A stretch of DNA of 64,000 nucleotides from Brachypodius melanocephalos (taxonomy: Eukaryota; Chordata; Aves; Passeriformes; Pycnonotidae): assembly GCA_013398615.1 (NCBI GenBank), contig VZSR01003803.1, forward strand, positions 9,745,240 to 9,809,239, given 5' to 3'. Made by a program: the position numbers and the translations under genes. Of the stretch, positions 38,806-52,444 are shown one piece after another. The notes beneath the pieces were generated by a model. The model was given only the letters and a program-made list of their open reading frames with translations, did no database searches and was not told the origin of the DNA. How positions within the stretch are numbered: position 1 is the first letter of the stretch; each line of letters starts with the position of its first letter.

Positions 38806-39230
38806 AAATTTAGAATCATGGAATGGCTTGGATTGGAAGAAACCTAAATGGTCATCTTGATCTAACCCCTTTACCACAGGTAGGGACACCTTCCACTAGA
38901 TCAGGTTACTCAAAGCCCCATCCAACCCGGTCTTGAACACTTCCAGGGATGGGAACTGTGGCACAAGTTCTGTGGCAATTGTTCCAGTGCCTCACTAGAT
39001 TCCAAGTAAAGAACCTCTTCCCAAGATTTAATCTAAATCTCCTGTATTTTGATTTGAAACCATTTGCCCTTGTCCAATCACTATCTTCCCCTCTAAAAAG
39101 TCCCTAAATGTCTTTCTTCTAAGTCCTTCTTAAGTACTGGAAGCCTGCAATGATGTGTACCTGAAAGTTTCTCTTCCCAGCTCTCTCAGCCTGTCTTCAT
39201 AGCAGAGCTGTTTCAGAGTTGCTTACAGGG
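38806..39230 (-). mobile_element. CR1 LINE 3' fragment, about 425 bp
   Basis: The + strand shows GAATCATGGAATGGCTTGG, GGGACACCTTCCACTAGA, AAAGCCCCATCCAACC, CTTGAACACTTCCAGGGATG and CTCTCAGCCTGTCTTCATAG in CR1 order. It is the longest clear CR1 copy in the window. Confidence 0.9.
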
Positions 39231-42200
39231 AAAATCTCCACAGAATAAAAGGGGAGAGGGAAACTTTACACTTACCTGTCCCCAACAGCTCTTCAGAGGC
39301 AGCTCTTTTCTGGACCAAATGCATCAGTGCCTCACCCACCCTGAATCACCCTGCTAGGTCTGGTACCCATCTGCTAAGCCACTGCTAAGGAAGAGAAGGT
39401 GGCACAGATGTTAAAACAGTGCTTTAAAGGGTTTTTCCAGTGTCCACTCAAGCAACACAAATTTGTGTCTCCCTGTATTAGCAATAATCCTGCTTTATTT
39501 TTAGACTGCTTCCTCAGCAAAACTGCACTGTTGTTCCTTGTGTTGAGACAAAAGACCTCAAAATGTCGCTTTTCTAGGTACTCTACTGACTGCTCCTCAG
39601 ACTCTAGTTCCACACAGGAATGTAAGCACTGCCAGAGATCTACCCAGCATTGTTTCCCTTTTCAAGCATTAACTGAAAAAGACATTTAGGCAGAGGTGTT
39701 AAGAGGAGACATGTTTCCTCAGAAGAATTTCCCAGCCTTGAACGATTTTCTTTCTCAGTGTTTTTGACTTACTTTGTACCTCACTTATCTAGGGCTTGGA
39801 TTTGACTCTTGAAGATATTTCCTCTTTCCCCTAGCTGTCTCTGGTAATGTGTTCTGGTGACTTCCACCCACACCCCTGACAGAATAACGAAAACATAAAT
39901 TCGCTGTGTGAATCATTGTAGGGTTTCCCTAAGTCAAGCCTCTCACTACAGAATTACTGTAGAAAAGGGAACATTGATTGGTAGTTATGTAATTTTAACG
40001 TTACAAAACTGACAATTGATACCTCATAATTCTAAGAATTGTTTACTGTTACACTTTGTCACAATGTGTTTGCAACTGCTTTCTCAATGGCAGGTGAGAC
40101 TACAAAATAATTATCATTCCCACGGAAGTACTTTTCTTTCCATTATGTGCTCTAATGTATATCCTAATCTTCTAATGTCTTTCCAATCTATTTTGAAACA
40201 ACAAAATAGAAATCTTTCAGCAAACTTAGAATATTATCCTGAAACAAGTTATTTTCCATGGAGGATGTCACTTTTCATGTGAAGTCTAATGTGTCAAAGA
40301 TGTAAGTCATGTCACTGTGCAGCAATATTCTGCTGATTGTCAGATATTTGCTTGAAGTTAGAGGGTTCAAGAGGAGTTTTTCCTTAATGAATCAAGTACA
40401 TTTTAATACTGAGATGAAACAGCCAAAGACAAGCCTCCAAATCAGCTGTCTTGAAGTTTGCACAAGCCCATAGCTTCACGTCACCCAGTGTTAAACATTT
40501 CCTTTATAGAACTGCTGTTGGTACTGCTCCAAGGGAATGATCAGTCACTCGGTTTACAAGCCAGGGTGCAGTGCTGGGCAGTGTTAGGAGCACAATTCTA
40601 TAGTTCAAACCACTCAGAAGTCCAAAGGTCACTGTGATAGGGCTCAGGATGACAGGTGCTGAATCAGGTCTAATTATCCCATTGTAAAAAAGCAGTTCAA
40701 TGTGACGAGTCCCACGCTGGGGCAGCGCCTGTTTTACACCTCAGTGACTGGCACAGCCTCAGACATGGCATCATCAATGATTTCAGTAAAAGGAGAAGGG
40801 AAGGAGTGCCACTTTCCATGCCAAGCTCCTGTTTCCTGAACACAGGAAAATCAAATTGCATTCTTTATCTTTGCAGTTGGGCTGTTACTTGGGATGGGAA
40901 TCTGGTCTGTTGTGTCCAAGTCTTCATTTCCCTGATAGCAGATAGGCCTTGGGAATGCCCTGCAGAACCAATATTACCAGCCTGAAGCCCTTTGCCTCTA
41001 AACTCAGTGGTTATCACACAAGCTATGCAGATGTAAAACTTGTCCTGAAAGAGGCAGCAAGAAGAAATGAATATGTCCACACTGATCTACAAACTAAATC
41101 TGCATATTTCCTATGGCTCTGCACCATTTGGGACACACTGGAACTCCTATAGGTTCAGAGACCTCCAGTTGGATACACGGCACAAATGCCAAAACATCCC
41201 ATGAGAAAGCTACTGCTTGTGAACCTGCAAAGCCAAAGGCAGTTTTCTTCCTGGAAGCCAGATGGAAATTCAGAGGCTTCCAGGAAATAATCTGGAAACA
41301 AAGCCTGTTCCTTGGCAGTTTTAAAGTATTTTATCTGTAATATCAATGGCACCTAAGACATGTACTGTTGCAGCTCTGAGTTGTCTTATACACTTACTTC
41401 TGAACCTACAAATTTACTGTTTCTGCTACCAAGAAAGGTTTTTCCACCCCCCTACAGCATTTCCATTAACCAAACCAAATATCTCACTAGGAACAAATTC
41501 CTGCAGACAATATTTATTTAAATGGACTCATTTTGATCTTATTCCGTTCTGCCAGGACTTATCAGTTACCTTTGTCTGGTTTACTGAGGCGATAAACTCT
41601 CTGTTCTTAGTCTGAGTGTTTAAATCGCTACACAATGTCTTTCAGTTCAGGTCAGCACCACAGACCTATTTTGTTTGATCATATATTTGTGATCCTGCCA
41701 AGAACAATATCAAAGGTCATTCGTCCCTTCTAGGCAGGATGAGTGTGTGAAACCAAGAAAACCAATAAATAGCAAGAAAAAGAGCTTGCAAGCCAAACAG
41801 TTTGTTTCTTTGGTTAAATAGTGTTGGGACTTCCGTGTTGGACCTTCTGAATTGCGTCTGATGGTCACACTACAGAGTCCTTGAAAAGCAAAAGGCAAAT
41901 GTAGCTAAAATTTCCAAGACAAGATGGTGAAAACCACGAGATCATTATATATAAAACACAGAAGAAAGCAGAGAAATCCTTGTGATCTGAATTCTACGGT
42001 CACATTATAAGCTTGTTCCTTGTGAGAGAGACTTTTGTCTTCACCCAAGTTTCTATGCAAACAGGGCAAAAGTTGTCTAGAACATGGAAAATCTGATGTG
42101 TTTAGAAGACCGAGAAAATTATAACTGGAATGCTTGGACTAAGTGTACCACAGACAATGAATACATTTAACTCAGAGCCTAGGTCTCAAACTGCATTTTA

Positions 42201-43459
42201 GAAGAGCACAGGATATTGAATACAGGTCAATTACCTGAAGTTCAAAAGCCTGTTTTCACTGAAATGGTAAGGCTGTCTTGTTAGTGGTGCCAGAATATTT
42301 AAAAATAAGAATTCCAAAGTAAAAATTTTACCAACATCCGACACTAAACCAGTGAAACCATATTAAGACAGACAGTACTAAAGTCAGCTAAGCTCTGTTT
42401 CTGCCACAGATCTATGACTTCACATTCACAATTTGTATGGCTATCTGTGTGCACAGAAATAGGTAAAGAAAGAAGTCCAACTAATCAGAAATCATCAAAA
42501 AAAACCCCAAAGAAGGACTAGTTGGATAGATATGTGACAGCCAGAAAACTACAAAACAATCATGAAAGGTCCAGGACCAGCCAGCTTTTTTTCTGAGAGC
42601 TATAGTGTCATCTGAAAGACAGTATTTCCAAAATAAAGTTGGATAGACTAGAGATGGTAGAGATTATCCCATTTAAAATAGCATGGTCTCATGCAGTTAT
42701 CCACAATGGAAATGATGTGCAAGGCACTGACACCACAGAAGAACACCAGCAGTAGGAACAACAGAAGAAAACTATTCAAACCAGAGGTTAGAAACTTCCA
42801 GAAAGAACCAAAAAAATACCCCAAACCAACCAAGACAAACAATCAAACAAAGAACACTATAAAGTGTGACCCAGGCTGTTTGTGCATCTTTTTAACTTTC
42901 ATGGTTTTAGCTGAGACCATGGACTGATTAGGACTTGCAGCTGCAAGATCAATCAATAAGCCATACCAGAAACATGAAAGAAATACAGAATTAGAAAACA
43001 GGAACAGTACAAGGAGACTAATAAGAAAGAAATAAATAGCACAAAAATATTTCCTGCTAAATTCAATAGAAACTTTCAAATTACAGGGCTTGAATCTGCT
43101 TCTCTGACCTCGGCAATATCAAACACTGACCAGAGCTACTCATTTCCTTTCCTCGAGGTACTGTGACTAAAATGAATCATTTTGACTTTAGTTCTGCTTG
43201 GACAGCAAAGCCTTGTTTGCCACCTCTACAGCAGGTGTGGCAGCAGTATTTGTCTTGCAGGACTGACAATGCCATTATACGTTTTTGACCCTGACTGAAT
43301 TCAGATAAAGATTCCTCAGTGACTGTAGCGCCCCATTTGAGTAGCCCTGCTACCAGGGGTTTTAAAAATGCATCAGAAAAAAAGGTTACATAAAGTCTGT
43401 TGGAATATCTCATTGCAATCTTGCAGTATAATTTTATGCATAAATAGAATACAATCCCC

Positions 43460-43740
43460 TTGTCCCAACAGGTCTGGAGACAATGGGCACAAACTGAAAC
43501 ATGGGAGGTTCCCTCTCAACATCAAGAAACACTTTCTTTTGCTGTGAGAGTGACAGAACATTGTCACAGGTTGCCCAGTGAGGTAGGTGTGTCTCTCCTT
43601 TGTGCAAAAGCAGTATCCCCAAAAGCCATCTGGAGACTCAGTAGCCCACTCTAGGTGGGCTTGAGCAGAGGGGGCTGAACATGATAACCTCCAGAGGCCC
43701 AACCAACCTCAGTAATTTGTTAAGTCTGTGATTCATAGAG
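43460..43740 (+). mobile_element. CR1 LINE 3' fragment, plus orientation
   Basis: Contains the CR1-like string GGTTGCCCAGTGAGGTAGGT, then CCTCCAGAGGCCCAACCAAC, and ends with TGTGATTCATAG, the CR1 3' terminus in forward orientation. Diverged in the 5' part. Confidence 0.7.
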
Positions 43741-44827
43741 AAGCAGAATCAAATAGAATAACCATTTTTCTCAGCTTTTTTTTATTTTTTGGAGAGATGT
43801 TGTTTAATGAGGGAGACACATGGGGTGCTGGGAGAGATTTTTTTTATATGCATGGAAGAAGGAATGCCTTCTCTAAGACCTTAGATCTTGCTAGCTATCC
43901 TTGTAAATAATTGTGGGCCTCAAGTGATGTCTGGCTTCAGCATTAGGTAGCTTATGTCAGCAGTATTGAGCTGGCAGCTGGTTCATGTCTGCCCCCTGTG
44001 TCCAGAGAGCTGTGAGACTGGCCACAGAGATCATCACAGACAGAAACCGTGGAGCACTTGGACAAATACGAAAAGGACTTGTGATCCCAGCCCATTTCTC
44101 ACCTCCCTCTGATGAGAGCTTCAGTCCCATGGTGAAGCACCAACATGGAAATACTAACAGTGTGGAGGCCCTCAGGAGCTGCTCTAAGACACACAGCCCT
44201 CCCAGAACAGCAGCTGGCCTTGCACCTCCTGTATCCCCAGGAACATTCATGTCCCTGGAGCTTGCAGCCGTGCTCCAGCCGCTGGCATTCAGCTCTCTTA
44301 AGCTCCTGGGCAGCTAGTCCAGCTTGAAGTTCACCCAAACTCACACAGAAAGAGCTCATCCACACATAAGGTGTGATTTACTGAGAAGACAGGACCAAAC
44401 GTGCAGGGCATGGCTGAAGAAGCAACTGACTGCAGCCTGTTTGCACACAACCAACCCCTCTCTTGCACTTATCCCTCTATTTTCCCTTTCCTCCCCTGTC
44501 TATCTTTATCCTTTCATTTCCTTGCCTTTGTTCTTTCCAGTAAACAACTTACAATAAATTTTGAACGTTCCCATAGTCCCCTTGACATGACAAAATAAAT
44601 TGTATGAAATGCTCAAATGCTCTTATCTGGGGTATTGATCCCTATCCTCCCCAGCCCCTAAGGTGAAGTGATTGGGAACGTCTCACTGACACATGATGGG
44701 TGTCCCCCAGCCAGTGGGGACTCCTCAGGGAAAACTGGAGAGGAGCAGAGGAAGGTCAGAGGTGTCTGGATTTTCCCTACATGCCAGCGTGCCTCTCTGC
44801 TTCCCTGTCTGTGGAAATGAACTTTTG

Positions 44828-44905
44828 CTCATAGAATGAGTAAGGCTGGAAGGGACAACAGTAGGGTCATTTGCTCCAACCTCCCTAAGAGCACATTGCA
44901 CAGGA
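44828..44905 (-). mobile_element. CR1 LINE 3' end fragment
   Basis: The + strand reads TCATAGAATGAGTAAGGCTG, then GAAGGGACAA and TCCAACCTCCCT, a short diverged CR1 3' end. Confidence 0.65.
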
Positions 44906-45523
44906 AATGACAAACATCAATAAATAGTTTAGAGTAGAGTTTGTCACACTTAAATTTAACTTTCTATAATCAAGTGTCCAGCATAAACTGCCTCTCCAGT
45001 CAGCGTAAAAAAGACAAACTTCCACCTCTCAGCACCCCTCAGGCTGGGAGGGATTGCTCTCTGGAACTCCTGTGTGTCTCACTGTAACTATGAGGACTAG
45101 CTAAGTCTTCTTGCTTAGCTTTGAAATATCTAAAACAGGTTGAAAACAATCCTAGCTTTAAGAAAAGAAATGCTCTTTCTCATGGACTCCTGTCTCCATG
45201 GCAGAGTTCTGGGTAGGGTGATGTATGGCAAGAAGAATGAAAAGGAGATGACAGAAATAATAAAATCAATCACAATTTTGTATCAAAAGTAAAAACTGTG
45301 TTATTTTTTCATAAGCTAGCCAGCCTGATATTAACTACATGCATACGTACACACCAATATGTTAAATACTGTTCTGTTATTTAAAGAAACACAGATTATG
45401 CAGGGACTGATATCTGCTGGCTAGTGCTGAAGTACCTTTACATTCTATATATCTATAAAAGAAAAAGCTTTTCTAGCATAGTAACAGTACATTCTTTCCA
45501 ACACCATTACAGATTTCATTTTC

Positions 45524-48500
45524 TCAACATGGAAACCAGAAGTTTGTCTTTAGGAAGCGTGTAACTCTCTTCTTATCAGAGTCAAACTCAAATTGCTTTC
45601 TTCCACTGAAGAAATAAAGGAAGTCTAGAAAACAAAAAACAAAAAAGCAAAAACCAAACCCAGATGAATTATAGTATTGCAGATATAAGATTAGTACACT
45701 TTAACAACGTCCTCAAAGAGCTCAAAGCAACCTTTGGATACAATTATGCTGCCAACAGCATCTACTCCCAGGTGTAACCTGTGCAAAACATGGCCAGCAG
45801 CGTGGAGACACACTCCACAGCAAATCAGCCATGCGTGTGCTGCACCATGTACTTGATGAACCCCAACAAGGTCACTCCACAAAAGATGTATCCTGTGCAT
45901 TTCTTCAGTTTAAAATATCTGTTCTTACACACCAGCCGTGCTGAACCCTCCAGGAGGGTGCATTTCCGGCCACCTGTGGGTAGGTGTTGCACAGACCAGA
46001 GCGTGGCACAGAGCACAGCAAGGTGTGAGCAGGTCCTTGCTTGATGGGTGCTGCCAGATTCCATGCAGGGAAAGGGAGGTCCAGCCTGGGCTAGTCCCAT
46101 CCACATTGCCCTCTTGGGAGTGAGGTCTCCCAGCACCATTTGTGAGACCCATTTAGGAGGAGGAAGTAAGATTTGCTATGAAACAATTAACATGCATGGG
46201 TTTGGATGAGCAGCGGATGAGGAGCAAGGAGGCAGCTGGGAAGCTGTGACAAGTGGCAGTGTGAGTGTATTCTTGAGTCTAGTCCAGCATTTCCATGTCT
46301 AAGTGACATTCACCCTCCTGCAGGAGAAGCTGGTGCTGACTGTTTCACGTCTGAGGGCAGGCTGTAATAGGTACACCTTGTGTTGTTGAGATGCCACTCT
46401 GTCACTCTGTGTTACTCTGTTGAGTGTTGACCTTCACGGTGTGATGTGCACATCAGCAAGAATACAGATACACCTCTCCCTTAGAGCTGGCCTTCTCAGA
46501 TGTGCAGCTGTCACTAAAGGTGCACCATCACCATTTTTCAAAGGGCTAAAGTGAGGCACGGGAGTGTTATGTGACTGCTCCAGGGTCTTGTTGGTTTTCC
46601 TGGGGGTTCTGAGCAGCATATAGAAATACCAAACTCTGCCCAAGCACTTTCAGCCCTATCACACTGAGCATTTCACATAGATTTTAGCAAGGACTGTTAC
46701 TCACTTTTGTGTTGAAAAACAGCATCAATCTTCCCATTAATTCCTGGAAATGTATCTCTTATCAGTGATGACTTCCTATCCATAGACTGACTTCTTTTAT
46801 CATAACTGAGAAAAATTATAAACAAACAGGAGTCAGTGAAAACTGAAAACAACTCACAATTAATTCCTCTCAGCTCATTGTCTTCTACCTATCAACAGAT
46901 AACCAAGTTCATCAAAGATTTTCAGTGTCATTTGGTAGTGTAGAAAGAGACAAAATTTGCCACAAATCAATCATTACTTTATTAGCTGCACTGAATGAAT
47001 TACTTTCATTTACTCCAACTAAAAATACCTAATATTGGAACCATCACCATAAATCTGTTTTTTATTTTTTCTAAGAGACCATGCCTAAAGAAGTGATGTT
47101 ATATCTCTTTAAGAAAGGTTTATCAGGAAAAATCTAGTCTTTTTCTGAAGTTATAAAGTATTTCAAGTCAATTTGCTTAAGTTACTTATAGCAAGCTATT
47201 ACATTTTTGGAGAAGTGCAGTTCATCTATCAGTGCTGGAACAAGAAGGCTTGTGAAAGCTTTTCCCTTCTATAATTTGCTTAACAGGAGATGTAATGATC
47301 AAACCCTTCATCATTCAAGTTAGGAGAGTTTGACCTAAAATATGGAAGTCTGATCTTCTGCTTAAACTACAGATGTGTATGTGGCTGAATTACTCTAGGG
47401 TGATCTCTGTATATGCAATCATTTGGATATTGTGGTGGAAGGAAATAGAAGTTTTGTTCTTCTAAAATAATTCAGGTTTTTTACTGCTTCCATTACAGGA
47501 GCACCTCCTTCAGCTGTTAGAAATCTATGTCTTGTAAGGCAAACTCGAGCAGTAGGGATGAGATTAAAAAGAAAGAAATAATAACCATGCACAGCAGGTA
47601 ATTCTTTACGGTACATGGCATTTATCAGAAACTTTATGAAACTGTCTGTTAGTCACTGGGAAGTGGGTGACATTCTCCTTCTTACTCCACAGAAACATAC
47701 TTGACATGTAAATACTGAACTTCTGCCTGATTTCCTGAGATGGCTTGTGGAGATGTACAATGACTTTCTAACCATGACAGCAAAATTAAAACAAACAAAC
47801 AAATAAACAAATAAACTGTTGGGTGAACAAAAAGGAAAACTAAAATCACTGTTCCATCTCCTTTCAAATATTCTTCCACAGCCAGTTGTGACACTGAAAG
47901 AGATCACCAAAAGTGTCTGACTAATCCACCCTAAATCATGACAGGATATTGATCATGTGCTTATGTTTGCTTCTATTTAGAAAAGCAACACAGGAAATAT
48001 TACCTCCAAAATTTGTCTGCTATGAAGTAATATGTTTTCCCCTCAATTCCATTATGAAAAGCAGCATCAATTTTTGTAACATCCTTTGAAAAGCCCAGGG
48101 TGTAAAGTTTTTGGGGGTACCCAGGAAGTATGGCATCTCCTCTCACAATCCAGAATTCATTCCCTATTAAGAAAAGTTGATAACAACATGTTGTGAGAAT
48201 CTTCTTCTGGGAATGACACAATCTTTTTCATGAAAGCTGATGGTTACTTGAAAATAATCATTGAACTTGAAAAAAACTGAAAATAGTTCTAGAGTCAAAA
48301 AAAAAAAAAATGGAATAGTTCTCCACATTACTTTTTATGAAAACTGAAATTTCAGTCTTTCTTCATACTAATGCTAGTATCATTCTTAAATTCAATAGAA
48401 AATTTCACAGAAGAAAAGTAATGACATTTATTTTGGCAGGGGAAAATTTTCATTCTGGATATTTTAAACTAAGACAGATATTCTTTAATTTGGATTAAAA

Positions 48501-51500
48501 TGCTATGATTTCTGTGATTGAAACACATCAATTTATTGGACTAGATTCAAGATTGTGGAATCCTACAGAAAGAGCTTAAGTTGTTTTGAAGCCAGGTGCA
48601 GACTCTCTGGGCTGCTTGGGAAGACAACATGGAAAGACAAAAAGCCAACATTTTACCTTTAAAAACGACCATTTCATCTTTTTCAGGAATTTCATAGGCA
48701 GCATCAACACTAGGTGGCAGCTGTGGCCAGAATGAAGATATCAACTCAAAATCAGCTGTTCTGACTGCTGGATGTTTGCGCCAAATATGCCTTGTGTAAA
48801 TATAGAGCAGGTTTTAAATAAAACTGGATGTTCACACATTCTAATGCATGAAACCACATCATGGCAACTAGGGCAGTATTTATCTGATTAAACCCAGCTG
48901 TGTACCAGAGTTAGTCACACTACATTCCCTGTAAACTTAATGTAAAGACAGTTGTTTCCATGGTGGGATTGCTCTCTTCTTGGTGCAGACATCTAAAATA
49001 GGTCAGATGAACTCTTTTGTCCAAACATATTATATTTCCCCTTAAGCAGAAGTGGAGCTTAGAGACACCTGTTTCACAAGGCTGATATGCAGTAAGGCTT
49101 TGGTAAGAAAAGCCCAATTTTCCTTTCCTTTTATTAGTATACTAAATCCTCACTACAAGGACTCTTCAAGTAGGTATTTTGTCAGGGCTGGTAAACCCTC
49201 AGCTCTCTCAAAGCAAGGACAACAAAGAGGGTGTGAAGTGTCCCAGAGTTGATGTGTTTTGCCAAAGCTGAACTCTCCCAGATGCTGAACACTTGGGACT
49301 TGCTTACAGCCTAAAGTGAAAACAGTACATGTTTGCAGAGGAGACATTTTCCCCCACTTTATTCACTGCATCCTCCTCCTTTATAGTTATCTCTCTTCAT
49401 TTCTCCACCACCCACTTTGTTTTTGTTTTCCATCTCTTCTTCTGATTCCCTGTCTTGTCTTCCTGTCTAAAATGGCTGATATTCTAGTTAAAGTTATTTT
49501 TCTCTGCTCTGAGGTATAATCTGAAAACTGACAGTCAGATATTTTACTTTCAGAAGCTGACTTACTTGTCTTTAAAGAACATTATTTCTCCACGGAAAGT
49601 GGTGACAGCATCAAACGTGAAATTGGAGCTGCAGCTGTTTGGCAGTGCAGGATCTTTTGACTCAGTTGGGTCTTTTATCTCTGTAGATTCCCTTTGATCA
49701 TTGTTTGTGTTAGGAGAAGATCCTAAAAGAAACAGTTTATGGAAGAAATTATAGTGTGAACTCATTGAGGTATATCTGGTACACAAAAATGTCACTGAAA
49801 AGTACCCAAAGTCTTTGAAAGTACAAGCAGTAGTTGATGAAAAAATTTGAATTACCATAGAGGTACTGTATGCCAGTAATATCATCCTGATGAAGAAGGG
49901 ATACTGAAGGGTCAAATTTCCTGTAAACTGGATACATCAGAGCATTGGGGTCTTTGGAATGGAAAAGTCCCAGTGAATGGCCAAACTCATGGGCAGCAAC
50001 ATAAAACAGGTTCGTGCCTGAAAGCATCAAACAAAACACATAATTGGAGAGCCGTGTCTTTTTATTTGTCTTGAATAACATGAAGGGCATAAGGTCAGAA
50101 GCTTTCAGAACTGCTTGCCCAAGCAAATTAACTTCTTGTGGGAAATTCAGTTGGAGAAGAAATTCTGACCAGAAGTAAAAATACTGGAATCATTATAGCA
50201 GAGTACAAGGAAATAGTCTGTAGATCCTGCAGAATTCAGTGTGGGAGAAGTACTCTGGGCCAGTGAGGTAACTGTGCAGGAAGAGGTTTGAGGAGTGGGA
50301 AGAAGTGGGACCCTCTTGCAAATAACGCTCCTGGCAGTGCATGGCAGAAGCTGAGCTGGGGCCTTAACTTCTTAAACCAGAGGCTCAGAGGTTTTTTATA
50401 GCTATACAAACCATATGTTCCTTCAAACCAGTGGCAATTTAAACACTTACTAAGGGAGAGAGGAGACAGACACTGCACCCTTGATTCCATGTGCAACTTG
50501 CTTCAAGAAGGGCTTGGAGAAGGAGAACTTAGTTACCTACCCTCTGCGCTTTTGGTCCATGTTTCGTCCTCATCGAAGTGAGCATCTCCACCCAAGTCTT
50601 TTCCAGGTGCATAGGCGTGGGCAAGGGAGCCTCCTGGGCCATCAAAGGGGATGAAGTCATTGTGACCTGAGGAGCAAACCCCAAACACAGCTGACTGGGG
50701 GTTCATGCACACATTGAGCAGCACATAGCAGGTGTAGATCCAGTGAACTACCAGCAGCTCCCTAAATTTTCTTCCTCCTTCTCTTCATCTGCTGCTATGC
50801 CCTGCCCCAAAGTCTGTCAAGAGTTGTAACCATAGCACCTAGAGCAAGAACTGTATTTTTCTGTCTGCTTGTTCAACTGGACATTGATCTGCACGTGTGC
50901 TATGTGTGGGAGCAGGTCAGCTGCTCCATATAGCCAGTAAGTTGGCAATAACTCGTAATGGTTGCATAGAGATTTACCTCTGGCTGCAAAGGAGATCATT
51001 ATATCTGCATCACCTCTGTCCTTCTTGATGAATCTCAGTGGGGTCACACTGCTCCAAACACTTAAGGCTTTCTTGATGGCTGCATTGACATCTGCTGGAG
51101 GCAGGTCAGGTGTGTAGTTTACCATCCTTCAAAATGCAGGAGAGAACAAGTTGTGTTGTTACCACTCACCCTGTACTTCACTCTGTCTTGACATGAAGAA
51201 TTCCATTGTGATTACCTGTATGTCAGGACTTGTTTTGTCCATTTTGGCTCTCCTGCAAAGGTGGAGAACCCAGCTACATCAGGGAATCCACAGCGGTGTT
51301 TCTGTACCAAGTCCAAAGTGCCAGAATCCAGTTTCCCTGTCACCTCCAGCCCAAAGAATTCCTGCATTTCTTTTAGTTTTTGCGTCATTGCATTATTGCT
51401 TTTCCAAACAAAAGGTTCCCCATCTTTCTTAAAGCCATAGTAATTTTCCAGGTACTTCTAATGAGAAAACAAACAAACAAATAAAACCCAAAACTTAGAA

Positions 51501-52318
51501 CAATCAGTGATGTTTGCTTTTGAAGCTTATATGATATTAAACTAACACCAGTCAGTCATGTGCCTTTGCTATTTTTCTTTCTGTTCTATGGCAGCATGGA
51601 TAATAGTTTGTTAAAGCCTGTATGAGTATTTTTCTCTTAATGGTGGTTTTTAACATTGTATTATCACTATAAATATATTGTAGTTACCAAAATACAATCA
51701 AAATTAGCATTTTTTTAAAAGATTATTTTCTGATAATGTGGCCTCCACTTACCCTTCCCCCAAGGTTACCTAGAGTTCTTTAGAGGAAATAATTTGAAAT
51801 ACATAACTGAATATAAATTTGCAGTGGTCATATCCTGTTTCCCCACAATTTAAACAGTAATATTTCAGAAAAGTATACTATGCTTGCATCATGAAGAGTA
51901 AGGTTTCGTAGTATCACAAGTCACATAAATAACCACATTTCCACCTGAACTACAAACTCACCCTAGATGGAGTCAGGAGTTTAATTATTTATGGAATTAA
52001 CACAGAGTGAATACATCACTGGATTTAATTAGTCTAAAAAAAAGTAAAATAAGATGGTGCTTAAGTAGCCTTTGTCATCACACATCCATTTTGAGAAATA
52101 TTCAATCAGTTATTTATTCTACTTGCTCTTTGGCTGCCCTATACTAGTTACAGACTGCCATGGATGCTCAACAGTAGCCAAACATCTCCCCAGAACTCTG
52201 CCTTCCTCACCTGGATTAGCTGCATGTCTTCTTCCTTTGTCTGCCTTGTATCTGCGGGAAAAGCACAAGAAAGTGCTGCACATAATAATAGGAGAAATGG
52301 GAGCTTTCCCATTCTCAT
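45524..52318 (-). CDS. Stromelysin-type matrix metalloproteinase (MMP3/MMP10 group), 10 coding exons, 479 aa
   Basis: Secreted metalloproteinase; family members degrade proteoglycans and non-fibrillar matrix and activate pro-collagenases. Exons on the minus strand: 52318-52211, 51457-51216, 51126-50978, 50666-50541, 50017-49856, 49722-49566, 48790-48657, 48163-48004, 46805-46705, 45624-45524; 1440 nt in frame. The signal peptide (about 1-19) and the prodomain start KYLENYYGFKKD resemble MMP3. Zinc site HEFGHSLGLFH from about residue 218, with Thr (TNLF) and Asn (DPNALMYP) at collagenase-marker positions, so stromelysin rather than collagenase. The hinge is rich in Ser, Asn, Glu and Asp. The hemopexin domain ends FWFPC. 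Oddities: the cysteine switch reads HRCGFPD instead of PRCGVPD, and the catalytic domain has an RGD triplet where relatives have GEAD. The MMP3/MMP10 split seen in mammals may not apply here, so no symbol is given. The exon 4 donor GTAGGT at 50540 keeps phase; the nearby GTAAC does not. Confidence 0.85.
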
Positions 52319-52373
52319 TTCCACTAGCCTTTGTAAAAGCCCTTTTTGTAGTCTGCCACACACCTGCTTCACC

Positions 52374-52444
52374 TTTATATAGTATTTTTTTTGCTTTATA
52401 AAGCTTTCTAATCCCTGACTCATTGATTCTTACAATCTCTAGTT
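52374..52444 (-). promoter_or_regulatory. Proximal promoter of the first stromelysin: AP-1 and TATA box
   Basis: TGAGTCA lies at 52422-52416 and TATATAAA at 52381-52374 on the minus strand, about 55 nt upstream of the ATG. A second TATAAAG occurs near 52400. The spacing matches the neighbouring MMP promoters, but the ETS-like AGGAT is not evident at the corresponding place. Confidence 0.72.

Larger units (their letters stand above)
35835..45300. other. Intergenic region between the collagenase promoter and the first stromelysin
   Basis: About 9.5 kb, the widest gap between genes here. It holds the T/G tract and three CR1 fragments (38.8, 43.5 and 44.8 kb). The longest frames (for example 37913-38308 minus and 43985-44317 plus) lack recognisable domains. 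In mammals further MMP genes lie between collagenases and stromelysins; no MMP exon was recognised. Confidence 0.6.

Noticed and set aside
50537..50541. Alternative donor GTAAC for exon 4 of the first stromelysin
   Set aside because: Using it adds 4 nt and breaks the reading frame into exon 5. The donor at 50540 keeps the frame.
52148..52423. Upstream in-frame extension of exon 1 of the first stromelysin
   Set aside because: The open frame starts above the TATA box. The Met of MRMGKLPF directly precedes a typical signal peptide, so translation should start there.
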